64,000 bases of DNA from Globodera rostochiensis (Eukaryota; Nematoda; Chromadorea; Rhabditida; Heteroderidae): the NCBI GenBank assembly GCA_018350325.1, contig JAEVLN010000004.1, forward strand, positions 1,302,001-1,366,000, given 5' to 3'. The notes beneath the pieces were generated by a model, which ran no database searches, was not told the DNA's origin, and worked only from the letters and a program-made list of their open reading frames with translations. Position numbers and translations under genes: made by a program. Each line of letters opens with the position of its first letter. Position 1 is the stretch's first letter. Of the stretch, positions 23,001 to 35,767 are shown one piece after another.

Positions 23001-26000
23001 GGTTGTTTAACATTTTTGGACTTTTTTTGGTGAATGGCTTCACGTACTGCTTGGCCGGCACCGCGCCTGACACTCCTCCAGCGTACGGAAGTTGTTGTTG
23101 TTGCTTGAAAAAGCGATAATTAACAAAGAAAAACATTTAACATTAATTAGCAAAAGTAGGGAAATGTGCTCCCCGACTCTTGGGCCCAGAATATTGGAGG
23201 GCCGGTGGAATGTCGGGAGTGGGGGAAGCCGTCATGGGCGGCATGTTCGGGTAGATTAGACGGCATGTTCGGGGGGGGGGGCTAAGTAAAGCTCAAAAAA
23301 TGACTGAGGTCGAGGAGCAACTAACTCTCAATATGTAAAAGAAATAATTTTTTACAATTTAAAAAGTTTTTTTCTTTTTGCTTACCCGAGGCATCCGCCG
23401 TACTCAAACGGCAGGCACTGACGGTTGTGCAGGTCGAAGAAGAAGCGCGGTGTGTGACCCTCGCAGGGTCCAACAACTTTGGGCAAATGGCACGTGTCTG
23501 GAGGGGACGGGACACGATCAGAATGCACAATGCATTGCCACATTTTGTTGACCCCTCAGGGCCCGTATGCAAAGAACGGGGTAAAGTTACCCAGGTAAGG
23601 CTACCCGGGTAACCTTACCCTCAGCTGCGGGTAACCTTAGCCGTTACCCGCTTCTTTGAATACCATTGGATAAAAAGGCAACCGAACCGAATCCAGACCA
23701 GAGTGTTCTGGCCATAACTTTTTTGAAAATTGTTCAATCGCAAAGCTTTAGCTTAATGATAGCTTTATCTCGACAAGAGCTTTCGAATGGTTTTTAGAAA
23801 ATCTGAATCGGTTAAGTTTAAAGTCAGTTATCTCCCGGTTTGGATTCGAGTCCGTATGCCGAAAAAAAGCCCTAAATATTTTTTAAAATTAATAAACAAC
23901 TTTGTTTGAAATAGAAAAAATCTGCATTCTTTTATAAATAAATTTGTTTTCTCCATTTATGCTAATTTTCTCACAGATTGCTGCACAAAAAATTACTCAG
24001 ACTTTAATTCAGAGATATCTATTCAAAAAATTAAAAATAAAATTTAAAATTTATGTCAGGTGAAAGAGCAGATTTTATTTTATTAGTCCCACTCTTGAAT
24101 TTATTTTTAATGACTTTTAAATATTTTAAAATTAATTTGAAAGGAAGCTAGGTCGAGTGCTTACCCTGGTCCGACCCAGGGTAGCCATCTTACCCGCAGC
24201 TGAGGGTAAGGTTACCCGGGTAACTTAACCCACAACTCGGGGTAGTTCATTGAATACGGGTAACGGGTAAGGTTACCCGCAGCTGAGGGTAACCTTACCC
24301 TTACCCCGTTCTTTGCATACGGGCCCAGAACTGATCAGTTCAAGACCCGATCAATTCAATTCTTAGTGATCAATCAACATAACAATTCCGATAGAATGTG
24401 CAAATGACCCGGTAATTGACCGAAAAACAGACCTTTGTAGTTGCCGCAAGTGTTCTTGCATTGTTCCTCCGTGTCAAAACGGTTGGCATTGCCGTCACAG
24501 CCTATTAAATTTTAAAAATAATTTTTACATCAAAGTCCAAGCTGTATTAGGCCAACTAGAGATACTCGAGACTCAAATTTGTCGAGACTCAAGACCGGCC
24601 GAGACTTGACCACCGATGTTCGAGCCTTGATTGGGCTCCAACAATCGATGAGGGGGGGGGGGAAATATTGGCACGGCATACCACCGAGCCAATAAACGAG
24701 ACCAATATGTTTTGATCCATCAATCAATCACTACGGCATGGCACACATTCACCTCCGTAGTGGAAGCGGACACAAGTGCCGTCCCGCATGTTGTAGAACC
24801 ATTTGGTGATGAACGTTTTGCAGGCGCCGCTGTCTTTTGGCACATCGCATATATGCGCCAGGTGCTGCTTGTCGCCGATGATCGGCAATGACTGCTCCAA
24901 ATTCCCGGGTCCCAACGGTGCGGGAGCCGAAACAGAACCGCCCGGACGTTGGGGGGACGGGAAGTCGTTGCGACGGAGACAAACGGCCTGAAAATGTTGT
25001 ACTCTGAAGGCTGCTAAGTAAATTTGAATTCAATTTAAGGTAAGACACGATACCGTAAAATTGTACCGTAATGCATAAAACAAACACTGTACCTGACATT
25101 CGTCAGGCGTGTTGAACCGGTTTGCATTGCCGCCACATCCGGAATATTCAAACTTTTCGCATTGGCCGCTGGCCACCTCATAGTACCTTAAATAAGGGAT
25201 GGAATATGCTAAAAATGGCCATCTTTCAAAGGTAATCAATCGGTTGGCAAAAACAAAAACATTTTTGATGTTACAGAGATTGGTACGGAAAATGCCAAAC
25301 AAATCGGAATAGCGTAATGCCTGACAGAGTCGGTATTGCCGATACTGTTTCTGATCAATCAATCCCTGGCCGATATTGTTTCTGATCAATCAATCCTGGG
25401 TCGATACTGTTTCTGATCAAACAATCCTTGGCCGATAGTTTCTGATCAATCAACTTGGCCAACAATGTCAATCAATCCTTGGCCGATACCGTTTCTGATC
25501 AATCAATCCTTGGCCGCTACCGTTTCTGATCAATCAATCCTTGGCCGATACCGTTTCTGATCAATCAATCCTTGGCCGATACCCTTTCTGATCAATCAGT
25601 CCTTGGCCGTTACCGTTTCTGATCAATCAATCCTTGGCCGGAACTGTTTCTGATCGAAATTGGCCGGTATCGGTTTAATTTTTTCATGGCTTCCTTCCGA
25701 ACTCGGCACTATATTAAAGGGCGCTAGGTCAAAATGCCAACTGCTGGTTGGCATTTTGACCGATGGCATTTTGTCCTGCCACACTATTGAAGATCACCGA
25801 CGATTTCAAACAGTACGCCAATCACAGAACCCACCGCTTACCAACTCTCGAAGTGCCCCTCGCATTTGCCAATGTCCGGCCGCAAATTGCACACATCGCG
25901 CGATTTTGCTAAAAAAAGCCAATTATTGAGGTCAGCCCATTTAAAATAACAACGAAAATTCAAAGCGTAAACACCGCAAAAAATGAAATTAAAAAAGCCA

Positions 26001-29000
26001 AAAAACACAGTAAAAGCATGGCAAAATGCCAATGGGCGGCGCCGCCACTCACTCAACGCCTTCCTGCCGGTCGTCATTTTCTCCACCTTCGGCTTGTGCT
26101 GCTGCTGTTGCTGCTGTTGAGGTGGTACAGCAACAGCGGTGGGGGCGGGAGTGGGAGGGGGAAGCTGTTTTTGACCTTAAAAATGTTGAAAATTCAAAAA
26201 TTAAAATCACAAAAATAGGGTAAGAGGTCATGGCACCGGCTTGGCCGGGAACGGCATCCGGATGTTTGAGGCATATTTGGGGGATTAAAATTACGCCGGT
26301 ATTGAAGCCGTATCCGGACGAATGTCCGGCCAGTTGAAGCTGTCCGGCTTCCGAATGGGCCGGACATTGTCCAACTCTAACACAAAGCCAATTTTATGAA
26401 ATATTCAAAAGTTGACGCTTTCGGATTCTGAATTTTGTATTGTGTCACATTGATTGATAGGGCGCGGCAAATTGACCAAAATGCCGTGCCGATAAATTCC
26501 GTAAATAAATGGCAAATTTAAAAAAATTGGCACACCCAAAAAGCCAGGCTTTGGCTTTCGAAGATGGCCACACTGCCGAATGCACTCCGCTTCGGTGCCA
26601 AACCGGTTCCGGTTGCCGCCACATCCGCTGTAGATGAAGAGGAAGCAGGCGCCCGAGTACGGGTCAAAGAACCATTGGTCCATGTAATTTTGACAGTTTC
26701 CACTACAAAAAATATGAATTTTTGGATTTTTTTATCTAATTAAATTTAAATTAATTAAAAAGATTGGACAATCAAGTACCTATATAAATTCAAATTATGC
26801 TCCTTTTTTTTTGTCAATTTTATCATTTTTTTGTTGTCCCATCACTTTTTGTGCCGTCGATTTCCCCTCACCTGTCCACGTTGAGTCGGCACGAGTCCAG
26901 TTCGCCTGCTAAGACTTACATTTTGTTGAAATGTCCAAAATGTTCGTTAAAAATGTTGCTGAACTTTTTGAAGCAAAACAAAAAGTCAAAACAACACACA
27001 AAACTAAAAGCTTTTCGGCAAAATAAAAGCAGCTGTTTGTGTGCCGTGACGATGCGCAATTTTGAAAAATTTTCATTTTTGTCCCCCAAAAAATTGCGCT
27101 TTCGTACAACAACAACAACAACAACAACAAAAGCAAGAAGTACACACAGAAACAGAAGCTGAACACACTTTGGCAATGACGGCACTGACCTTCTTCAAGA
27201 CCCGGCGGCAGAATGGCCACCGTTTGTGGCGCCGGCTGAAGCGGCGCTTGGATGGCCTGAGGCTGAACCGGTGGCGGTGCCACCGGTGGCGGCTGTTGCT
27301 GCGGCGGTTGTGGTGGCTGTTGCGGTTGCGGCTGTGGCATAACAACTTGAACTTGGGTGGCATCAGCCAGCTCGCAGAATTTCTGAAAACAAAGAAAAAA
27401 AATTATATTTTTAAATTATTCTACATTTTAGCTTATTAAATTCAGAAATTATTGTTTACAAATTGTATTAGTTTTATAATCGACTCAAATTCCTAGGTTC
27501 CGATTGATTACCTGACACTCTTCCCAAGACCCAAAATTGTTGGCATTGCCGAGACATCCGCGCCACCAAAAAGCTTGGCACTAAAAGGCAAAAACATTAC
27601 AACAAAAAAAAAAATTGGCACAATTTTTGCCACGAATTATGTCAAAAACTGTGACCTGTTTTGTCACGTAGTTGTACCAGTAGCGTGCCGCCAGCTGTGT
27701 GCATCGCTGTGGCCCCTCAACTTTTGGCAAATAACAGCGCCCGAGGTGCGGTGGTTCAATGCAACTTTGTTCGCACTGCTCCCGGTTGGCGAAACGGTTC
27801 TGCAACAGACAGAAGCCGGCGGTAAGTGAACGATTTGAACATGTGCAAATTGAACGAACATTGTTGCCGGCACAGCCGCCATACCAAAACTGCGAGCATC
27901 GGCCCTCGGCAATGTCGTAGAACCACACCAACTGGTAGCCCGGATGACAAACCTGTCCCTGGTCCTGCGGCAACGAGCAGGACACTGCAAAAGTACGCTT
28001 TTTTAAATTTTCTAATCGCAGATAATTTGGAAACGATCGGACCGCCTCTTTGAACTCGATAAACTTAATGTTTCCATGTTTCAATCAACACTGATCTGAT
28101 CGGAATAACACAGTCTATGGTATTACCCATGAATCTCTTGATCAGATATATCAAACCAGTGCGTGATCTGTCCTACACTTTTAAGATGTGGGAGTAATAT
28201 TTTCGTAAACTTTATATTGTTGACCGGTCAAAGTGAAGTCTCACTCTCAGGGCTAATGGGCCATGTGAACTGATCAATCAATCACACATTTAACTATCTC
28301 ATTAGGAAATCACCGATTTGTGTTGGTGAAACGGTGCCGCCAATTATGAACGGAGCGGCGGTGGTCGTTGGGCAGCCGGCGTAGTCGGGTCCGATCGCTT
28401 TCGACACGCCGTCCAAACAGCAGCCATACCTAAAGGGCATGTTTTTGCAAGATTTTTGTATAATCGATAAATGATCGATCGATCGATAACCGAAAAAATC
28501 ACAGACTTGGCATAGCGACAGTCGTCACAGCCTTCGTTGAGTGGGCCCAACGCGGTTGTCTCCCCGTCCTGGCAGCAGCCCCAACGTGTGTACTGGCAAG
28601 GACATCCTCAAAATTAGGGAGATGTCTGATTGAACATGATTTGACTGTGAGCTGTCCGAGAAAGGAACTGTTTTGATCAGACATATCAAAAAGGGGTCAT
28701 GATCAAATCGTTTGGGGTCCGGACAGCTGTTTAGATCTTGGGTCATGATTGAACCAGTGTTGGCTAGTCTTATTTAATATTTGATCAGATCTTAATTGAT
28801 TAGTGATGCTTTTGAGCTAGATCATTCATTACTCATTTAACTCTGATCAGACCCTAAATTGATCAGGCATACTCTTCAGCCAGATCATTATTGTAATTCT
28901 GATCAGATTTTAAATCCATCAATCATGCTCTTCAGCCAGATCATTCATTACTCACCTTCCTTGTTCGCCCCTCGGGCAATTGTTTTGCCGTCCGGGCAAC

Positions 29001-32000
29001 AGCCGAATTTGCTCTGTGCACAGCCCTCCGGGCATCCGTAAAAGCCGGGCCCTGTGGCCGCTTTCCGTCCGTCCGGACAGCAGCCGTATTGCGCATATTC
29101 ACAGCCGCAACCCTCGTTGTGCGTGCCCTTGGCGTGCGTTTTGCCGTCCGGACAGCAGCCAAACCTAAAAAATAAACAACCAAATTTTGGCTAAAAATGG
29201 CATATCGGTTGGGTCTTTTAATGAACGCAACCGACAAAAACTGCTCCGCTCCGATGGCAAAGCCAATCGATTGCCGTGGAGTTAATCCGGAGCCAAAAAT
29301 GGCTACGGCGCCGCCGGGGCTCAATTTTGAAAGGTCTCAGACCCCCCGAAATGGAGGTGAGAAGTGCCAGAGCTTAAGTCTAATTTACCCGTGGCTCTGG
29401 ACTACACCCAACAAAGAATTGATAAGCCCCGCGGCGCCAATAATGGTATGAGTAAACCTTAGGGGGTTGTTCACGGTCGATTAACCGAATCGAAGCCAAA
29501 AAACGGCTTTTTTTTTGCTCCAAAACCCCCAACCAAAGCTGATCTAAGCCGATACCCCCGGCTTAAACCCGCTTTTTTGATCAAGCTAAGTAAACCCAAA
29601 ATGCCCACTTTGTCAGCAAACAGCTGGCACCGCATCCCGTGCCGTTGTTGCCCAACGCAGCCGTCTCGCCGTCCTCACAGCATCCGTACGGCGACAACTC
29701 GCAGGGGAAAGAGGACCGATCGCAGCCCGCATAATGGGGCCCGAAGGCGATGGTGCGCCGATCCTTGCAACAGCCAAACAACGACGCAGCGCAGGTCGGC
29801 TCGCCGCAGCCTTCAAAGTCAAGCCCGCGTGCCATGGTCACCTCGTCTGGACAACAGCCAAATTTGGTGCCATTGCAATTGCCTGAAACGTTTTTTAAAA
29901 TTTTTTGGGAATTTTCATTTTTTGTTCAGATCAGATCAAGCAGCGACAATCTCACCAAGTACAAATTTGGGGCAACCAGCGTAGTTGGGCCCCTCCGCTG
30001 GTGTGCTCCAATCCGGACAGCAACCAAACCTTAACAAAAAATAAACCGGTACGGTTCAGACGCCGCAATGATCGGGACCGGAAATTGATCACTCCGAGAA
30101 TTCACAAAAAGCTAGGGGTTTATCCCAAATCTGAGAGTTTAAGATGGAGGAAGCCATTGCCTAATTTGAATTTAACTAAAAATAAAACTTTCAAAAAACT
30201 CACTCCGACTTGGAGCAGTGTTTCTCGCCATCGGTGGCATTTGTGCCGCCAATTGCTTCATCCTCAGCCATTTTGAGCAGCTCCACTGTTTCGTTGGCGG
30301 CTGCTAAAACGGTGTCGGCGCAGGGAATTTGGAACTTCTCCATGGTATCCTGGTTCACAATTTCACAAAGCGCTTTTCCATCAGTGGGCGAAGAAGCTTC
30401 AGCGTCACTTAGAAAAATTGTATAAACTTAAAAAAATATACGAGGAATTTCAGGGCGTCTTAGCAGAATTTAAAATGCTTTTTAATTCTTTAAATTCAAA
30501 ATTTTGGTCCGAATTTAGATTTAAATTGAATGCTTGATCTATAATCTGATCACCGATCTGAACCTGGGAATGCTTTTCAAATTCAAAATTTTGGGAATGA
30601 TCAGAATTCAGTAAATTTGAATGCTTGATCTGTAATCTGATCACCGATCTGAACTTGGGTCAGGTCATTTAGCGCACTTACACCGGCTCCTCTCCGCTAC
30701 CCTCCTCGCCGCCAAGCGGTTCCGTGAACTCCTTGCAGTTTGTGCCCGCCTCGTCCGTCTTGGCCGTCATGTTATCCCCGCCGCAACAGCCAAAGTCGGA
30801 GACGGAACAGTTCGAGCAGCCCTCGAGAAAGGGGCCGGAAGCAAAAGTTTCCTCGTCCGGACAACAGCCATGTTCACTATCGGCACATTCTGTGCGAGAG
30901 AAATATGCAAAATAATTGGGGGCAGAGAGTCAAGACTTATTTATAAATAAAGCCCGGACTAAATTGGAAATCCGTCTGGTTTTCAGGGAACGGGTCCGAC
31001 ACCGGGATTGCGCCAGGAAGTTTTTGGGAGATGATCGGAATTACGCCCGATCATAATTTTCTGATCAATTTATAATTTCTGATCAATTCCGTACTTGGAC
31101 ATGAGTCCATGCCGCACTCCTGCTCCTCAGGCGGCTTCTCCTTTTCGTCACACCATTCCGGCACCGGCTTCCGGTCGTAGTTCAGGCAAACAACGGTGCG
31201 CGTCTGTGTGCCGCCGCCGCATTTGGCCGAACAATTTGTCCATGGGCCGGTGAAAAAAGTGCCGGTGCATTTCTCCTCGTTCACGCACTCATCACGTGCC
31301 ACCGGCTTCTCGTCCGCACTTTGGCCACACAACGCCTCGTCCACACGCTTTGTCTGTCCCAACTCGTTGATGGCACAGAAAACCTACAAAATTACATTTA
31401 ATTTGGCACTGCAATTAGATCTCTGGCTGTCGGCTCGGTTTCTGAAAGTTTTTTAGCTAATCGAATCCCCCCATGCAAGAGGGAGTTGAACCCCCGTTGG
31501 TCAAAAATTCCCCCCTTAGGACCTTTCGCTGTGTGTGCCCGTGCCCACACTCCGTGCTGCACTTTGACCATTGCGAGGTGTGCCATTCGTAGATGCAAGG
31601 CTGAAAATGAGTCAGAATTATAGGGTTGGCACGTCGGGGATTTTTGGGGGTTATTTCTGTGATCAAAGGGACTGACCGCTTGGCTCGCGCATGGGCGCGT
31701 GTCCTCCGGAATTTTGGTGACCTTCTTCCCGTCCAGGCACTTCTCCAGCGGATATTCCCTGCCATTTTTGTCCACACAATTCACCGCCCGTGTCTCCTCC
31801 GTGTCGTTGCACTTTTGGCACTGCACAAAAAGCATTGTTTTTTAAGTGATCAGAGGAGCTCATCTACGATCTGATCCGGGAAAGTTCATTTTTTAGTTTT
31901 CTAATCGATTTTCTTTTAATGATTCGGTTGATCGAGTCCGCTTTTCCAAATGATCAAATCAGCTGCTCTGAGACTCTTCATCCCTGATCAAAGCAGATCA

Positions 32001-35000
32001 AGAACATTGTTTCTAATCAATACAACCGACGATGACGTCACTGACCAATTCCCAATCGGCGGTATGAAAGCGCAATCCTTCGCAAGGGCCCAAGTTACAG
32101 TCGCGCTCGGTTGACGGCTTGCTGCCCGTGCACGCTTCGGCCGGCAAAAGTTTGCCCTCTTCGCCGTCCTTGGCACTTCGGCAAGTCACCGAACGGAACT
32201 GAACACCAAAAGTGCCAAATCTGATCAATTTGCTGCTGGCTGCTGACTGACCTGTTTGGCATCGCCGCACTGGGACGAGCAGGCGGACCACGGGCCGGCT
32301 TGCCACTCGGGGCATGACCAGCGCGCGCACTGCTGCGACATGTCCGGCCGGGGCAGCTGGCGCTCCTCCGTGCAGTTCGCGTCCGACACCGTTATGCGAC
32401 GGCCGTCCGCGAACACGCGATGGCAATAAAGCACGCGGAACTGCACGCCCCGGTCACCGCACGTCGTCGAGCAGGGCTCCCACTTGCCGACAAACCATCT
32501 GCACGAAGGTGCACGCAATTACCAATTTAATTTGTTTTTAAATAGGGACCTAATTAGAGGCCTAAATTGAGTTGGTCTCCGTCCGAGTCCGTTATTTTTG
32601 GAACTAACTCACTCTGGCTCGCAATCGACCGTAACGCATTTCTTTTCAAACTCAGGCTTCGTGGCGTTGTGTTCCTCACAGCTTGCATCGTCAACGCGCG
32701 CTTGTGTGGCCGTATCGATACAATACAGTGCACGGGTACGAACACCTTTTTGGGGGCAAATTCTTTGTTTCTACCAAATGTCTAAACGAATTGTCTAAAG
32801 ACATAATGTCTATTACGGATTGTCCACTGACAGACAAGCGTTTACGAATTGTCTAAAGACATAATGTCTATTACGGATTGTCCACTGACAGACAAGCGTT
32901 TACGAATTGTCTAAAGACAGAATGTCTATTACGGATTGTCCACTGACAAACAATGCGTTTACGAATTGTCTAAAGACAAAATGTCCCGTTGTCCATTTAC
33001 CCCGTCCACAGGTCACCGAACATTGGGACCATTCGCCGGGCTTATACAAAAACTTCACGTCCTTCTCCAACGGCACCGAATATTCGTATTTGACCGCAAT
33101 TTGCTTGGCACCGGTGTGTTGGAGCAGCAATGAAATGATGATAGGCTCCTGAATGGACAAAAATCGGAAAAAAGACAATATAATTTATTAGCTAAGATAT
33201 AGCTAGCTTCCTTTTGACCCCTCCGGGATATATGAAAATATCGTCCCGATCGGAGGCGTTAGTATTTGAATTTTTTTTTAATTTTTTCGGTTACTGTATC
33301 TGGAGAGAGAGAGGTCCCTTTGGTTACTGTACCTGGAGAGGTCCTTGTGCGGTCAGCCGCTCCGTGCCGCTGTCGCCCTTCCCGTACTTGAACGGAGCGC
33401 CGCCGGCGACAATGTCTTTGTCCAGCACTTGGATTTGAAAGTTTCCGTTCAGAAAGAAGAAGCCGGTGGCATTCTTGATGGCTTAAAAGGGGGTAAAAAG
33501 CATTCATCACAAAATGCTTCTCATTCAACGGCATCAAGTGCCAAAATTTGCACCAAAAACATGGCTGGACGGACGCCGTTCCTCAACGTGAATTGCGGTG
33601 GCACCGGCCGGCAACGCGATGATGTCATGATACCCGGAGGGCAATGCGCGTTCATCGAAAAGGCCCTCCACTGTTTTGCACTGCGAGCCGTCGCCTTGGC
33701 AAACGCCGCATTTGTCGAGTTTTGCTTCTGAAAAGCAATAACTAAAGCCCCCGGGCGCCAAGACCGCCCACTGTTTTCTGATCGAAAGTAAAATAAGTCC
33801 AAAATAATCTGATCAATTGATCAAAGAAAACTCAAATATAAAGAGCCACGATCGAACAAAAAAGTCAAGACCAAAAGAATGGTCGGTCTGAGTCTAGAAT
33901 TTTAATGCCCGATCCCTTTAATCATCAAGATCAAGATACCGGAGACCTTAATTTTGTCCAGATATGTATGGCATTTTAATTTCCTGGCCCAAAAATTTTT
34001 GCGCGTAAATTGTACCGGATCCCAATTTTCCATCGCATCCAACGGGCAAACAAATGCCATCCACGCAAATTTCTTGGCCGTAAGCATCACATTTTGTGCC
34101 GTCAATGACTTTCTCGGCCCAGTTGTAGTAGAAGCTGCCACTTTCCGGTCGGCAAGTCAACTCGCATTTGTTCTTGCCAGCATAAGGCACCCACTAAAGT
34201 TGGAAAAAAATTTGGTGGGCGATGGCACCGGCACACAAAAACTTGCTCGATGCCCCCCCCCAGTGGGGATGTCTGAGCCCTGAAATTATCGAGACCGCGA
34301 CTCGAGACCAAGACGACTCGAGATTCGAGGCTCAAGACCCAGGACTAGAGATTGGAGACCGAGACGACTCGAGACTCAAGACTCGAGATTAGAGATTGGA
34401 GACCGAGACGACTCGAGACTCAAGACCCGAGATTAAAGATTGGAGACCGAGACGACTCGAGACTCAAGACCCGAGATTAGAGATTGGAGACCGAGACGAA
34501 ACGAGACTCAAGACCCGAGATTAGAGATTGGAGACCGAGACGACTCGAGACTCAAGACCCGAGATTAGAGATTGGAGACCGAGACGACTCGAGACTCAAG
34601 ACCCGAGATTAGAGATTGGAGACCGAGACGACTCGAGACTCAAGACCCGAGATTAGAGATTGGAGACCGAGACGACTCGAGACTCAAGACCCGAGATTGG
34701 AGACCGAGACAACCCGAGACTCAAGACCCGAGATTAGAGATTGGAGACCGAGACGACTCGAAACTCAAGACCCGAGATTAGAGATTGGAGACCGAGACGA
34801 CTCGAGACTCAAGACCCGAGATTAGAGATTGGAGACCGAGACGAAACGAGACTCAAGACCCGAGATTAGAGATTGGAGACCGAGACGACTCGAGACTCAA
34901 GACCCGAGATTAGAGATTGGAGACCGAGACGACTCGAGACTCAAGACTCGAGTCTCGAGCATCCCTACCCCCTAACGCCCGCCCACCTTGTGGTATTTCC

Positions 35001-35767
35001 CGTCCAGCGGGTCGTCGTTGTGCGCGGCGCATTGTTCCGCCCGAAAATCAATCGCATCCGCCGGGCATGGCTCCAAATTGCAGGAAATGTAACGGATGGA
35101 CGGGCCCGCGCAATGGCCGCCGCCACTGGGAAAAATTGTGAAATTTTAATATAAAAATTAATTTTTTTTAAAGGATTTTAACCCGCAAATTCGCCGCTCC
35201 ACGTAAACGCCGCCGCCACAAGTGCGGGCTGAAAAAAACAACTGATGTTATTGATGTATTCAGTGGCATTTTTTGATCAAACTGTTCAAAAAACCGGAGG
35301 TTTGATCAGTTCTACTGATCGTTTTGTTGTAATCATTATCCATATTCTGATCAACGCCTCATAGTTAGGTCAATTTCACCCGTAATCTGATCACTTACAG
35401 CATTGACGCTCAACTGTCCACGCTCCCCACGGCCCTTCGTCCACTACTTGGCCACGGTCGACGCTCACACTGACCTAAAAATTTGAGACAATTTTTAAAA
35501 ATTAAAATTTTCTAAAAATTCACCGACCTCATTGCCCAGGTAGACCTGGTAAGCCTGCCGTTTGGCTCTGTTTTGCTGCGCGGGTTGCCGATGCGGAGGC
35601 GACGATGGATGCAATGGCAACGGCACGGCACCATCGTCCGCCGCTTCCGATGAAGCCGAAGCTAATGCTATTAATGGCACAAACGAGAGCAACAGCAAAG
35701 GGAGGAGAAATACAAAGTGCCAATGGGCAGCCGAAAATGACGTCATTTCGACCTCTGAAGGAGCCAT
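20085..35767 (-). CDS. mig-6: Papilin, extracellular-matrix glycoprotein (orthologue of C. elegans MIG-6)
   Basis: I can thread 43 exons with consistent phases from ATG 35767 (or 35746) to TGA 20085, giving 2136 residues, close to long MIG-6. Order: signal peptide (FVFLLPLLLLSFVPLIALA) and KRQ cleavage site; first thrombospondin repeat (35399-35125); ADAMTS-like Cys-rich/spacer part (34193-33001); six more thrombospondin repeats (33148-31095); eleven lagrin-type CC repeats (FGCCPDGKTxAxG, 30889-28314); two Kunitz domains (27984-27382); Pro/Gln-rich linkers (27382-27190, 26175-26053) around a third Kunitz; six further Kunitz domains to 20952; one immunoglobulin domain (20900-20275); and a PLAC domain (GLCSTLRYGRYCCRTC) at the end. 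Family role: basement-membrane remodelling and cell migration, working with ADAMTS proteases. First exons: 35767-35528, 35474-35399, 35228-35183, 35125-34987, 34193-34016. Kunitz P1 positions are mostly not Lys or Arg, so broad trypsin inhibition is unlikely. Confidence 0.95.
23559..24326. mobile_element. 768-bp non-autonomous element with 26-bp terminal inverted repeats
   Basis: The left end GGGCCCGTATGCAAAGAACG and the right end are inverted copies of each other over about 26 bp. Inside each end lie arrays of GGGTAA/TTACCC words in both orientations. The AT-rich core has no reading frame. It sits in the papilin intron 23498-24432. I see no convincing target duplication, so the superfamily is open. 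Part of the core resembles 54406-54550. Confidence 0.75.
25340..25665. repeat. About 30-bp tandem repeat, roughly 10 imperfect copies
   Basis: Units of the form TTTCTGATCAATCAATCCTT followed by GGCCGATACCG, varying slightly, inside the papilin intron 25187-25841. Every unit carries a TGATCA palindrome. Confidence 0.85.
32790..33000. repeat. About 62-bp tandem repeat, three to four copies
   Basis: Units containing CGAATTGTCTAAAGACA, ATGTCTATTACGGATTGTCC and ACTGACAGACAAGCG, inside the papilin intron 32746-33000. The last unit ends at the splice donor of the upstream exon. Confidence 0.85.
34280..34962. repeat. 44-bp tandem repeat, about 15 copies
   Basis: Purine-rich units built from GATTAGAGATTGGAGACCGA and GACGACTCGAGACTCAAGAC, in the papilin intron 34194-34986. 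One unit is shortened and a few carry AAAC for CTCG. The motif resembles shorter stretches at 24549-24605 and the foldback at 61037-61163. Confidence 0.93.

Noticed and set aside
31440..31530. GGGTTCAACTCCC B-box-like sequence on the minus strand in a papilin intron
   Set aside because: No A box or tRNA stems found at the right distance; probably chance.
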